A DNA stretch of 54,141 nucleotides from Bacteroidia bacterium (GTDB taxonomy: Bacteria; Bacteroidota; Bacteroidia; UKL13-3): NCBI GenBank assembly GCA_021740845.1, contig JAIOYZ010000004.1, positions 1 to 54,141 of the forward strand, given 5' to 3'. The position numbers and the translations under genes were made by a program. The notes beneath the pieces are model-generated. The model searched no databases. It had not been told where the DNA came from and saw only the letters and a list, made by a program, of their open reading frames with translations. This document shows, piece by piece, positions 35,422 to 43,641 of the stretch. Every line of letters begins with the position of its first letter. Position 1 is the stretch's first letter.

Positions 35422-36798
35422 TTATTTAAATGATAAGGTTTCTTTGGCTGAGCCAATGTGATTTTTACCATCGTTGTCCATTAGGGCAATACCAAATACG
35501 TAATCCTTTTTGGTGGTCAATACAAACTGTACATCATCTGGGTTGTTTGTTTGTAATTTACGTTTTATTAAAATTTGGTATTTTTGATGTTTGTTAGTAC
35601 TAGAACTGGTAGCATTTGAAACTTGTATTGGTGTTACATTGCTAATTACAGTAATATCTGCAGAACTTGTACCTGGAGTTGGAGGAACCAAATAATAGCC
35701 TGGAGCTCCAGAAATGCCTCTCAAAAATGTTACAATATCATCCCTTTGCCAAGAACTCAATGGTCCCCAATATCCTGCCATATCCCCAACATCATCCATG
35801 GCTGCTTTGTATGCTTCCCTAGATTTTTTGTTTGATCCTACGCCATTAACTCCACCTGCTTCAGCGCCTTGTCCATTGTGTCCATGGCATGATTCGCAAT
35901 TGGCATTGTAAATGGTTTCCCCACTTTTGGCATCGCCAATCATTGGTGTTTTGTTAAGTAAGAAGTATGTTGGATCTAAAAGTGCAGTAGAACCATTTGG
36001 TAAGGTTATCGTTTGATCTGTTCCATCCCATTCATATTTAGCAGCGTCTCTATCTGTTGTTCCTACAGAGTTTCTTGCCATCATTGCACCACCAGCATCT
36101 GTTGAAAATCCACTTGGTTTTGCAACCATATCGTGCATATATCCTAACGGATTAGAAGTTGCTAAACTCCAATTCCAATAATCAACAGAACCACTTGTTG
36201 GGGTCATTACTGCTGTATTTCCTGTTCCATGACAACTAGCTTGGCAACCAACGGTAGCAAATGCTCCTTTTGCTCCACTTGCACCATCAATATCAAATGC
36301 AAAAGATAGCTTATCGCTATTTCTTTGGGAAGTCCATTCGCCAGTATTTTCACCTGGTTTCAGTGGGTCGCCGCTGCCATTAAACAATAATGTATGATCC
36401 GACACATCAACTGTGGTATCATTCCATTCTGCCAATATATATAAGTATTCAGCATCATATGCTGCTTTTAATGTTAATCTAGGGTCTTTTCCTTTGCTAA
36501 AGCCAGTTAGTCCTGCAAAGGTTCCTGTTAGGTTCAAACCGCCATCTCCATATAACAACCCAGTACTCATATCTGTTGAAGTAATTGGTAAAAAATCTGC
36601 AGTTTTCCAATAGGCTGAATTAATGGTATTAGGAGCTGTTGAAACTTTAATAGCTTCCAATTTAGTGGTAGGTTCTGATACTGGTGGTGGTGCCTTGGGT
36701 GGTAAAGTATACGTATACTCCTTTTCACATCCACCAACCAAAATCAGTATGAGTCCGATTAATAAGAATCGGGAATTAAATATTTTAGTTGTTTTCAT
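35422..36798 (-). CDS. Ethylbenzene-dehydrogenase-type heme lipoprotein with a cytochrome c domain
   Basis: 458 aa. Lipobox VGGC (Cys24). Residues about 45-280 look like the EB_dh heme-b-binding domain of DMSO-reductase-family gamma subunits (SAYWKTADFLPI, YLYILAEWNDTT, SDKLSFAFDID), with a CQASCH site (CX3CH, 185-190) inside. A cytochrome c domain follows (about 288-362) with CESCH (301-305) and WQRDDIVTFLRG. A beta-rich tail (about 378-458) closes it, possibly the end of the EB_dh fold, so the cytochrome may be inserted in it. It opens a nine-gene unit reaching 29294, and a long hairpin lies in its leader. One GGTTTGAACC motif (36531) is inside. Confidence 0.82.
   Translation of the reverse strand: MKTTKIFNSRFLLIGLILILVGGCEKEYTYTLPPKAPPPVSEPTTKLEAIKVSTAPNTINSAYWKTADFLPITSTDMSTGLLYGDGGLNLTGTFAGLTGFSKGKDPRLTLKAAYDAEYLYILAEWNDTTVDVSDHTLLFNGSGDPLKPGENTGEWTSQRNSDKLSFAFDIDGASGAKGAFATVGCQASCHGTGNTAVMTPTSGSVDYWNWSLATSNPLGYMHDMVAKPSGFSTDAGGAMMARNSVGTTDRDAAKYEWDGTDQTITLPNGSTALLDPTYFLLNKTPMIGDAKSGETIYNANCESCHGHNGQGAEAGGVNGVGSNKKSREAYKAAMDDVGDMAGYWGPLSSWQRDDIVTFLRGISGAPGYYLVPPTPGTSSADITVISNVTPIQVSNATSSSTNKHQKYQILIKRKLQTNNPDDVQFVLTTKKDYVFGIALMDNDGKNHIGSAKETLSFK
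36531..36540 (-). repeat. GGTTTGAACC motif, copy 16
   Basis: Exact copy in the heme lipoprotein gene; the only exact copy between 27.5 and 41 kb. Confidence 0.8.
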
Positions 36799-36826
36799 TT
36801 TGTTTAGGTTTAAATGAAGATTGAAT

Positions 36827-36887
36827 AGGACAAAAAATAAAAGGATTATTAATGATTGAGTTTGTCATTCCTTGTATTTTTTGTCCT
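36827..36887. promoter_or_regulatory. 61-nt hairpin upstream of the heme lipoprotein operon
   Basis: Perfect 13-bp arms AGGACAAAAAATA (36827-36839) and TATTTTTTGTCCT (36875-36887) enclose a second helix (AAGGA/TCCTT, then AATGA/TCATT) with a 9-base loop. No T run follows on the minus strand, so it is not a plain terminator. It starts 29 bases before the ATG at 36798. Confidence 0.55.
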
Positions 36888-36894
36888 TTGATTA

Positions 36895-36930
36895 AAAGAA
36901 AAGACTGAGTGATTTGCACCACTCAGTCTT
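36895..36930 (-). terminator. Terminator after the 36938 lipoprotein gene
   Basis: An 11-bp perfect stem (AAGACTGAGTG / CACTCAGTCTT) with an 8-base loop, followed on the minus strand by cttttctttt. It separates two transcription units. Confidence 0.75.
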
Positions 36931-36937
36931 GTTGTAA

Positions 36938-37345
36938 TTATTTACAAATAAAGTCCAAGGTAATAGGGTTTACTGTGTTTTTAACATTAACAGTATAACC
37001 ATTAGTAGCATATGTATAACCCCATGCATCTTGATACTCAGCTGCAATATAGTAATCACCCACAGCTAGGCCTTTTACGGCAAAGTTGCCTACAGAATCT
37101 GCTTGCCAAAATTGAGTGAAAGTTTTTGTAGTTAAATCGTTTGAAATTTTAATGGTAGCAAAGGGTGCTGCTACAGGTGAAGTGCTAGTACCATAATCTA
37201 TATACTTAACAGAACCTTGTACCATAACCTGACCGCCGGTAGAAGTTACTGGAATATCGTATTTTACAGTTTCTTCTTTAGTGCAGGCACTGAAAGTAAA
37301 TAAACCTACTGTTAATGATGCTAAAATATATTTTAAAGTTTTCAT
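36938..37345 (-). CDS. Lipoprotein with carboxypeptidase-regulatory-like domain
   Basis: 135 aa. Lipobox FSAC (Cys21). The remaining about 110 residues form one beta-sandwich of the carboxypeptidase-regulatory/transthyretin-like type (VQGSVKYIDYG...ATIKISND...VGNFAVKGLAVGDYYIAAEY). Function is unknown. It lies 43 bases behind the YceI-like gene and ends in a terminator, so those two form a separate unit. Confidence 0.65.
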   Translation of the reverse strand: MKTLKYILASLTVGLFTFSACTKEETVKYDIPVTSTGGQVMVQGSVKYIDYGTSTSPVAAPFATIKISNDLTTKTFTQFWQADSVGNFAVKGLAVGDYYIAAEYQDAWGYTYATNGYTVNVKNTVNPITLDFICK

Positions 37346-37388
37346 ACTTGTGTATTATTAATGATTATAATTTTTTTTGATAAATAGA

Positions 37389-38420
37389 TTACTGTTTTTT
37401 AGAGAATACCATGTTTGCCTGAATAAACATATCATCTCCTACTGAACCAGACCAAGTGCCATAAGTTTTGTTACTTGCAAAAGCAGCATCTGCGTTTGCT
37501 TTTTCAGCAGCAGTAGGGTTTTTTAAGTATAATTTAGATGCAGTTTTATCCATATGGTCAGAACGTTTGAAATTAAACGATGCTGTAAATCCACATCTTA
37601 ATGTGCCCAATGCTCCTCCAGATCCAGGAGTATATTGTTGGCCATTATAAGTAACATAAACAGTAACTGGTTTAGTTATAGGGTCACCATCATTTTTACC
37701 AGCTTCATTATGTAAATATCTGTTGAAAGTGAAATTACAAGTTACAGTATATCCATTTCCTTGTTGTTTCCATGTTCCTGGTACAGCTTCTAACCATGCA
37801 GTATCTGAGGTTGGGTCAACAACTTGTCTTGTAGAATCCATCCACTGTGTACCCATATAGTTTTGTCCGCACTGAATGTACTGATCTCTACCAGGTTCGC
37901 TTGTGTTTAATGTAGAAACTAATACATAAGCTTTAAAGTAGTTTTTGCTTAAATCATTTGCATTAAATCTAAAGTAAGCTGGTGGGCTTTGTGTATTTGG
38001 TCCTGCTGCCCAATTTTGAGTTGCTGGATATTTAGGATTTGCATTGTAGTTTAATAAAGGTACACCCTTTGCTGGTGCACCATGTACGCCTCCCAATTTA
38101 TTTGGTAATACCGGGAAATCAGGTACAAAATGGAATTCTCCAAAACGGCCAGTTAACCAAGTATCTGAGAAATCATAATAACGAGATTTCCAATTTACAT
38201 TACTATGTGATTTTTCATGTCCGAAAGTTGTATCTAAAACGAAGTCCACCGGTACTGGTAAGTCTGCATTTGGATTAAATACATTTTCAGTAAGTGATTC
38301 TACAACATAATTTGGCTCAACCTTAGTATCAGTTTTACAAGCTTGCCATAAAGTTGCCATTCCAAATGCTAACGCGAAGACTAAGATTAATCTGCGGTGA
38401 TTCATAATTTTTGATTTCAT
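37389..38420 (-). CDS. YceI-like lipoprotein
   Basis: 343 aa from ATG 38420; the longer frame from a TTG at 38465 is not supported. Lipobox WQAC (Cys at about 28) follows a charged start (MKSKIMNHRRLIL). The C-terminal about 130 residues (ITKPVTVYVTYNG...LRCGFTASFNFKRSDH...VGDDMFIQANMVFSKK) look like the second half of a YceI lipocalin-like domain, a family that binds isoprenoid lipids such as quinones. The N-terminal half is unrecognised. Quinone-type binding would fit its neighbours, but that is inference. Confidence 0.6.
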   Translation of the reverse strand: MKSKIMNHRRLILVFALAFGMATLWQACKTDTKVEPNYVVESLTENVFNPNADLPVPVDFVLDTTFGHEKSHSNVNWKSRYYDFSDTWLTGRFGEFHFVPDFPVLPNKLGGVHGAPAKGVPLLNYNANPKYPATQNWAAGPNTQSPPAYFRFNANDLSKNYFKAYVLVSTLNTSEPGRDQYIQCGQNYMGTQWMDSTRQVVDPTSDTAWLEAVPGTWKQQGNGYTVTCNFTFNRYLHNEAGKNDGDPITKPVTVYVTYNGQQYTPGSGGALGTLRCGFTASFNFKRSDHMDKTASKLYLKNPTAAEKANADAAFASNKTYGTWSGSVGDDMFIQANMVFSKKQ

Positions 38421-39014
38421 GTTCTTTAATTTATTGGTTAAAAATTTTGTGATTTTTTTTTGCAATTGTGATTTCGATCGTTAGAAATTTCAATTGCATT
38501 TGTTTGTTTGTTTTTATTTGTTTTAGTGAATAATTACGATGGCAAATATTGGGGCAGATGGCTTACACAAAAATGACAGACATCAGAAAGACGAGTGATA
38601 GATTTCACTTTATTAGTTGATAAAAGTCAGTTTGTTTTTAGTGTGAATTCAGCGGATTGTGCAAAAATCTAATTGCGATGGTTCCCAAAATCCTTGGTTT
38701 TTTTAGTGGTTCAAGGATTTTGCTAAAATCAAGTACTTTGGATTTTTTTAGGCCAAATATCCTTGTTACCCTAAAAATGTTCTCAGAAATGTAAAAGGAT
38801 GGATCTTATAGATTTTATTTTTCTTGAATATATGTAGCTTAATAAAAGGAATATTTTCCATTTGCCAGGCATAAATGTTACATAATAAAATATCTAATAG
38901 CACCCGCTTAACCATCAGCTTCTTAAAACAAAAGTCATTAATAAAGTTAACTTAAATCATTCTTTAAGATATAGATATTAAGAAGTTTTGCCTCCTCGAG
39001 TTTATGGTATTACA
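38421..39014. other. 594-bp divergent regulatory gap
   Basis: No gene supported. It separates the minus-strand lipoprotein/NrfD genes from the plus-strand cytochrome/porin genes. It holds an 11-bp inverted repeat at 38686-38722 (CAAAATCCTTG / CAAGGATTTTG, 15-base loop) and related pieces nearby (TTGGATTTTTTTAG at about 38737, CCAAATATCCTTG at about 38753). No clear -7/-33 pair was found. Confidence 0.5.
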
Positions 39015-39470
39015 ATGGAGTTTAAGTTAATCAAATCAGTTTCTATTAGTATAGGTGTACTTTTCTTTTTTGGTTTTGCCCCTATTAAGCAAATTAATAA
39101 ACCTCGACCTTGGATAGCTCCAAGTTATACCGATTCATTAATAAATCCCTTTCAATCCAATGCCGAACTCCTCCAAAAAGGAAAATCTCTATACCATGCT
39201 CATTGTATAGTTTGTCATGGTGTTATGGGAAAGGGAGATGGGGATTCTGGTTTTGGTTTAGAAATGGAGCCTGGCGATTTAACCGGTAAATCTTCCTCAG
39301 AAGAAAAAGATGGGGCAATTTATTGGAAAATTGAAACTGGCCGATCTTCAATGCCTAGTTTTTCCGACCGTCTTTCCTCAAATCAAATTTGGTATTTAGT
39401 GTTATACATTCGGGATCTTCAGGCAAATAACCTTGTTCCCAAGAAACAGAAAAAAGAAAAATCTCATTAA
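39015..39470 (+). CDS. Mono-heme cytochrome c, paralog of the 30754 gene
   Basis: 151 aa from ATG 39015; a TTG at 38988 would add nine residues and is less likely. An N-terminal hydrophobic segment (about 7-24) is a signal or anchor. One c-heme site CIVCH (Cys64, Cys67, His68) with probable axial Met113 in GRSSMPSF. The Lys-rich C-terminus (KKQKKEKSH) differs from its paralog at 30754. It leads a three-gene plus-strand unit with a porin-like gene and a second cytochrome, spaced by 11 bases each. Confidence 0.85.
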   Translation: MEFKLIKSVSISIGVLFFFGFAPIKQINKPRPWIAPSYTDSLINPFQSNAELLQKGKSLYHAHCIVCHGVMGKGDGDSGFGLEMEPGDLTGKSSSEEKDGAIYWKIETGRSSMPSFSDRLSSNQIWYLVLYIRDLQANNLVPKKQKKEKSH

Positions 39471-39481
39471 TTCATTTAACC

Positions 39482-40651
39482 ATGAAGACAAAAAATATAC
39501 TTGCAACTTTCCTTACTTTTTCCAGTCTCTCCCTCAATTTAGCCTTTGCTCAAGAGGATAATCCTAAGCCTTTCGAAAAAACAAGCTTATCAGGAGTTAC
39601 TAAAAACGTTATTATAGGATACGCTTATTCAGATTTTATGATATCTCCCAAAAGTGATGTTAAAACTAATTTTACTAGAGTTGGTTTTAGCCCAACAATG
39701 ATTTGGAAACTTGGAGAGAAATTATTCTTCGAAAGTCAGGTGGAATTTTACACAGATAGTGGTGATTTAAACACACAAGTTGAATATGCTAAATTATCTT
39801 TTATTGTAAATAAATACATGACTGTTGGTATGGGGAAAATGTTAACCCCATTTGGTTTGTATACAGAAAGAATTGAAGCTCCTTTTATCGAGAAATTACC
39901 TAATTCTCCTCTTGGCTTTAAGCATGTAGAAGGTTCGCCTAATATTGGTCCTATTTGCCCTGAAATGGGTTTTGATGTTCGCGGTGGATTTCAAATTGGT
40001 AATGGTAAAATGAATTATGTTTTATATGTAGCTAATGGTGCAGAATTAAATGAGGGTTTGCTTGAACCGAAATTGGCTGGTGCTTTAGAATATGAAAACT
40101 TCTTCGATAATAATTCTAAGAAATCATTCGGCGGTAGAATTGGTATTTTGCCTCTTTCTAATTCTTCTTTAGAAATTGGAGGTTCTTGGTGCATTGGTGA
40201 AGTTGGTAAAGCCAAATCTTCTTACGAACATCTAAATTCAAAAGCTTATTCCTTCGATGTTACTTACCATAAAACACTTAGAAACATCAAATCAATGGTA
40301 GATTTCAAGGCGCAAATTAATTACCTTTTAGTAGACAAAGCTACCTATATAAACGAGGAAGGAGATCCTTATTCCTTCGAAAATAAAAGTGATATTTATT
40401 ACCTAAGATTATCCATTAGACCTGCACTTGTTAAGAATCCTTATTTAAGAAGAACAGAATTTTTAGCTAGATACAATGTGGCTAATTTAGCAAAGGATGC
40501 CCTTTGGGGAGGGGAGTATATTCGTTTAGATTTAGGTGTTTCTTATTGGCTCAGTTTAAGAACTGGGATACGCTTAGCATACGAAGTTGGCGAATTGGTA
40601 GGTGGCAAAGAATCAAATGCAATTTTGGTAAGATTTGTAACAGGATTTTAA
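39482..40651 (+). CDS. Porin-like outer-membrane beta-barrel
   Basis: 389 aa. A signal peptide ends near AFA-Q. The rest shows amphipathic strands and ends in aromatic F (LVRFVTGF), as outer-membrane barrels do. Features such as KLSFIVNKYMTVGMGKMLTPFGLYTERI resemble phosphate-selective/OprP-type porins of Bacteroidota. It lies between two cytochrome genes, so a role in an outer-membrane electron or substrate conduit is possible but not shown. Confidence 0.72.
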   Translation: MKTKNILATFLTFSSLSLNLAFAQEDNPKPFEKTSLSGVTKNVIIGYAYSDFMISPKSDVKTNFTRVGFSPTMIWKLGEKLFFESQVEFYTDSGDLNTQVEYAKLSFIVNKYMTVGMGKMLTPFGLYTERIEAPFIEKLPNSPLGFKHVEGSPNIGPICPEMGFDVRGGFQIGNGKMNYVLYVANGAELNEGLLEPKLAGALEYENFFDNNSKKSFGGRIGILPLSNSSLEIGGSWCIGEVGKAKSSYEHLNSKAYSFDVTYHKTLRNIKSMVDFKAQINYLLVDKATYINEEGDPYSFENKSDIYYLRLSIRPALVKNPYLRRTEFLARYNVANLAKDALWGGEYIRLDLGVSYWLSLRTGIRLAYEVGELVGGKESNAILVRFVTGF

Positions 40652-40662
40652 AAGAAGTACCG

Positions 40663-40932
40663 ATGAAAAAGAATATATATTTTGGACTATTACTTATTTT
40701 AGGCTTTATCGCTTTTGTATCATTGCCTTCTTGTAAAACTTCATTGGAAGTAAGAGAAAAATCGGGCTCAGTTCTTTGGAGTGAAAACTGCTCAAGGTGC
40801 CATTATTCGCCAGATCCAGAGGATTATAATGATGCTCAATGGGAGGTTATCGTACTACATATGAGAGTTCGTTCTTCCCTAACCGAAGAAGAAGCAGAAA
40901 AAATCACTAAGTTTTTGCAGGACTCAAATTAA
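40663..40932 (+). CDS. Small cytochrome c lipoprotein
   Basis: 89 aa from ATG 40663, 11 bases past the porin stop; a longer open frame upstream overlaps the porin gene and is not used. Lipobox LPSC (Cys24) and one c-heme site CSRCH (Cys43, Cys46, His47). The C-terminal helix (LTEEEAEKITKFLQD) is cytochrome-like. It is much shorter than usual cytochrome c and probably outer-membrane anchored. Confidence 0.8.
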   Translation: MKKNIYFGLLLILGFIAFVSLPSCKTSLEVREKSGSVLWSENCSRCHYSPDPEDYNDAQWEVIVLHMRVRSSLTEEEAEKITKFLQDSN

Positions 40933-40988
40933 TTCGATTTGCACTCTAAATTTTCCTTTGGGAGAATATTGCTTTATTTTGCTACCCT

Positions 40989-42242
40989 ATGGGTAATTTA
41001 CTTCTTACAAATATAAAATCACTTGCCGGTATTTTAGAGTCGGGTCAAACCAAATTGGCTGGTAAAGAAATGAGCAATTTAGCAAGTATTCAAAACGCTT
41101 GGCTAAAAATTGTGGATGGCAAAATTGAAGATTATGGCACTATGGATTCGCTAGCGTTTGGTTCAAACCAAACCATAGAAACCATTGATTGCAGCGGCCG
41201 ATTTGTATTGCCTTGCTATGTAGATTCACATACCCATATTGTTTTTGCCAAAACCAGAGAGGAAGAATTTGTAATGCGTATTAAAGGCAAATCGTATGAA
41301 GAAATTGCCGAAGCAGGTGGAGGTATTTTGAATTCTGCTGCGCGACTTCACCAAATGAGTGAAGACGATTTGTTTGAGGCTGCAAAAACAAGATTAAATG
41401 AGGTGATAAATTATGGAACTGGCGCCATTGAAATAAAGAGTGGATATGGTTTATCTGTGGAAGATGAATTGAAAATGCTTCGAGTGATAAAACGCTTAAA
41501 AGTTATTGCGCCAATTCCAATAAAATCAACTTTTTTGGGTGCACATGCTTTTCCAAAAGAATACAAGCAAAACAGGCCTGGATACATTCAATTAATTATA
41601 GAGAAAATGCTTCCCATTATTGCTCAAGAAAACTTGGCAGATTATATGGATGTGTTTTGCGACCAAGGTTTTTTTACAACAGAAGAAACAGATGTTTTAT
41701 TAGAAGCTGCCGCTAAATTTGGTTTGAAACCAAAAATTCATGGCAACGAATTAGGTTTTACAGGTGGTGTACAAACAGCAGTAAAAAATAATGCCATAAG
41801 CGTTGATCACCTTGAATACACTGGAGATGCGGAGATTGAAAGTTTATTGAATAGTGAAACCATGCCAGTGGCCTTACCAGGTTGTTCCTTCTTTTTAGGT
41901 ATTCCCTATGCACCTTTCAGAAAAATGATAGATGCTGGTTTAGCAGTATGTTTAGCAAGTGATTATAATCCTGGAAGTACACCAAATGGAAGAATGGGAT
42001 TTGTTGTTGCATTAGCTTGTTCTCAAATGAAATTAACTCCAGAAGAAGCCATAAATGCTTGCACAATAAATGGAGCTTTCTCCTTAGAATTAAGTAATGA
42101 AGTTGGTTCAATTACCAAAGGAAAATTGGGCAATATAATAATCACCAAACCTATGGAAAGCTTAGCTATTATTCCCTATCATTTTGGCGTTGATCAGGTA
42201 GAGAAAACTATACTAAATGGAGAGGTATTTCTTGGTATATAA
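40989..42242 (+). CDS. hutI: Imidazolonepropionase
   Basis: 417 aa. It hydrolyses 4-imidazolone-5-propionate in histidine breakdown. Amidohydrolase-superfamily metal motif DSHTHIVF (about 75-82), AGGGI (about 109), IEIKSGYGLS, STFLGAHAFPKE, HGNELG, DHLEYT, ASDYNPGS and the C-terminal GKLGNIIIT are all family features. No hutH, hutU or hutG is in the window. It is convergent with folE, the stops being adjacent with no terminator. One GGTTTGAACC motif (41160) encodes GSNQ. Confidence 0.94.
   Translation: MGNLLLTNIKSLAGILESGQTKLAGKEMSNLASIQNAWLKIVDGKIEDYGTMDSLAFGSNQTIETIDCSGRFVLPCYVDSHTHIVFAKTREEEFVMRIKGKSYEEIAEAGGGILNSAARLHQMSEDDLFEAAKTRLNEVINYGTGAIEIKSGYGLSVEDELKMLRVIKRLKVIAPIPIKSTFLGAHAFPKEYKQNRPGYIQLIIEKMLPIIAQENLADYMDVFCDQGFFTTEETDVLLEAAAKFGLKPKIHGNELGFTGGVQTAVKNNAISVDHLEYTGDAEIESLLNSETMPVALPGCSFFLGIPYAPFRKMIDAGLAVCLASDYNPGSTPNGRMGFVVALACSQMKLTPEEAINACTINGAFSLELSNEVGSITKGKLGNIIITKPMESLAIIPYHFGVDQVEKTILNGEVFLGI
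41160..41169 (-). repeat. GGTTTGAACC motif, copy 17
   Basis: Exact copy in hutI with symmetric TT/AA flanks. A one-mismatch copy is at 41043. Confidence 0.8.
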
Positions 42243-42935
42243 TTATACCAGATTAATCATTTTTATAAACTCTTCGCGCGTTTTAGAATCCAAAAATTTA
42301 CCGCTATATTCAGATGTAACTGTACTGCTAGAAACGTCTTGAACTCCACGCATTGCTACACACATATGGTCTGCTTCAATAATCACAGCAACATCTTCTG
42401 TACCTAAAGCTTCCTTAAGCATATTTACTACCTGCACTGTCATACGTTCTTGCACTTGTGGTCTTTGCGCAAAATAGCGTACAATTCGGTTCAACTTAGA
42501 TAAACCAACAACTTTTCCATTTGGAATATAGGCCACATGTGCTTTACCAATAATTGGCACAAAATGATGCTCACACACACTATGAAAAGAAATATTCTTT
42601 TCTACCAACATGTTTTTATATTGGTATTTGTTTTCAAATAATTTGGCAACAGGCATGTTCTTTGGATCTAGTCCTTTAAACATTTCCATTACATACATTT
42701 TTGCCACTCTATGTGGTGTTCCTTTCAAGGAATCATCATTTAAGTCTAGGCCCAAAATGAGCATGATTTCCTTGAAATGCTTTTCAATTAATTCAATTTT
42801 TAAATCATCATCCAAAGCAAAGGCATCCTCGCGAATGGGTGTTTCCATTGAAAAGCCTACATGATCATCGCTTAATTCTTCGATGTGTAAGTTTTTAATT
42901 TCCGTTGTATTCAACGAAGTTTCTTTCTGTTTCAT
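42243..42935 (-). CDS. folE: GTP cyclohydrolase I
   Basis: 230 aa. It makes 7,8-dihydroneopterin triphosphate. Zinc ligands are Cys121 and His124 in SVCEHHFVP and Cys192 in DHMCVAMRG; SKLNRIVRYFAQRPQVQERM is the family core. The about 40-residue N-terminal extension is common. Its start overlaps the PTPS/queD gene by 41 bases in another frame, so the two are translated from one message and probably act in one pterin or queuosine pathway. Confidence 0.95.
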   Translation of the reverse strand: MKQKETSLNTTEIKNLHIEELSDDHVGFSMETPIREDAFALDDDLKIELIEKHFKEIMLILGLDLNDDSLKGTPHRVAKMYVMEMFKGLDPKNMPVAKLFENKYQYKNMLVEKNISFHSVCEHHFVPIIGKAHVAYIPNGKVVGLSKLNRIVRYFAQRPQVQERMTVQVVNMLKEALGTEDVAVIIEADHMCVAMRGVQDVSSSTVTSEYSGKFLDSKTREEFIKMINLV

Positions 42936-43305
42936 AAAGCGTTACTTTCAATTGATGGTGGCTTGGTATTTCTTTTCTTAATATGTTCCAAATTACCACC
43001 GCTATGTTTTCAGTTGTAGGATTTAATGTCTTAAATTCCTCGCAGTCTAAATTTAAATTCTTATGGTCGAACCTATCTTCAATTTTGTCCTTAATAACTT
43101 GACCTAACCATTTCATGTCTGTTAAATAACCTGTTATTGGGTCAATTTCACCAGTAATACTTACAATTAAATCGTAGTTGTGTCCGTGGAAATTGCCATT
43201 ATTACAAACCCCAAAAAAGGCCTTATTCTCTTCCTCACTCCAACTTGGAATGTTTAACCGGTGTGCGGCATTAAAATGTGCTTTTCTTGATACTGAAATT
43301 TCCAT
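42895..43305 (-). CDS. 6-pyruvoyl-tetrahydropterin synthase / QueD family
   Basis: 136 aa. Zinc histidines His15 (FNAAHRL), His40 and His42 (FHGHNY), catalytic Cys34, and YETERN near the C-terminus. The Cys-to-His spacing is C-x5-HxH (CNNGNFHGHNY), as in animal PTPS, not the C-x3-HxH of E. coli QueD. With ...GEIDPITGYLTDM and FDHKNLNLD this favours true PTPS activity (tetrahydrobiopterin-type pterins), although a QueD role cannot be excluded. It is overlapped by folE. A -7 box TAACTTTG sits seven bases before the ATG. Confidence 0.88.
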   Translation of the reverse strand: MEISVSRKAHFNAAHRLNIPSWSEEENKAFFGVCNNGNFHGHNYDLIVSITGEIDPITGYLTDMKWLGQVIKDKIEDRFDHKNLNLDCEEFKTLNPTTENIAVVIWNILRKEIPSHHQLKVTLYETERNFVEYNGN

Positions 43306-43312
43306 CGCTTGG

Positions 43313-43320
43313 CAAAGTTA
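43313..43320 (-). promoter_or_regulatory. Putative -7 box of the PTPS-folE operon
   Basis: The minus strand reads TAACTTTG seven bases before the ATG; the predicted leader is two or three bases. No good -33 seen. Confidence 0.4.
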
Positions 43321-43489
43321 AACAATTGAATAAGATAATTAGAATTAGTCTATCCAACGAGTTTTTTATTGTTGTTTAATCGAATTAAGGAAAATGTAAA
43401 CAAAAAGTTTTAGTTTTTTAGTTTTTATTTTAAATTTTAGCTCTAATAAACTTTGGGTTTTCTCATTTACTTGTTCCTTTTTTTAGTTC

Positions 43490-43499
43490 GGTTTGAACC
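43490..43499 (+). repeat. GGTTTGAACC motif, copy 18
   Basis: Exact intergenic copy, full consensus. Confidence 0.8.
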
Positions 43500-43608
43500 A
43501 AATTTAGGATTTAATGAAATAGATTTAGAAAAATATTCGATTTAAGTTGCATAAAATCAGCATGATACGTTTTGTTTAACTTTTTATGATAAAATTTAGA
43601 CAAAATAA

Positions 43609-43641
43609 TTTGCATGTCTAAAAAAGATGTTGTTACATTTG
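43609..43641 (+). promoter_or_regulatory. Promoter of the ECF sigma factor gene
   Basis: TTTG (43609-43612), 21 bases, TACATTTG (43634-43641). The predicted start site lies past the ATG at 43627, which rules that ATG out and supports 43672. Confidence 0.55.

Noticed and set aside
29294-38420. Alternative complex III (Act) operon
   Set aside because: The ferredoxin and NrfD proteins recall ActB/ActC, but there is no pentaheme ActA, no large Mo-like ActB part and only one NrfD gene.
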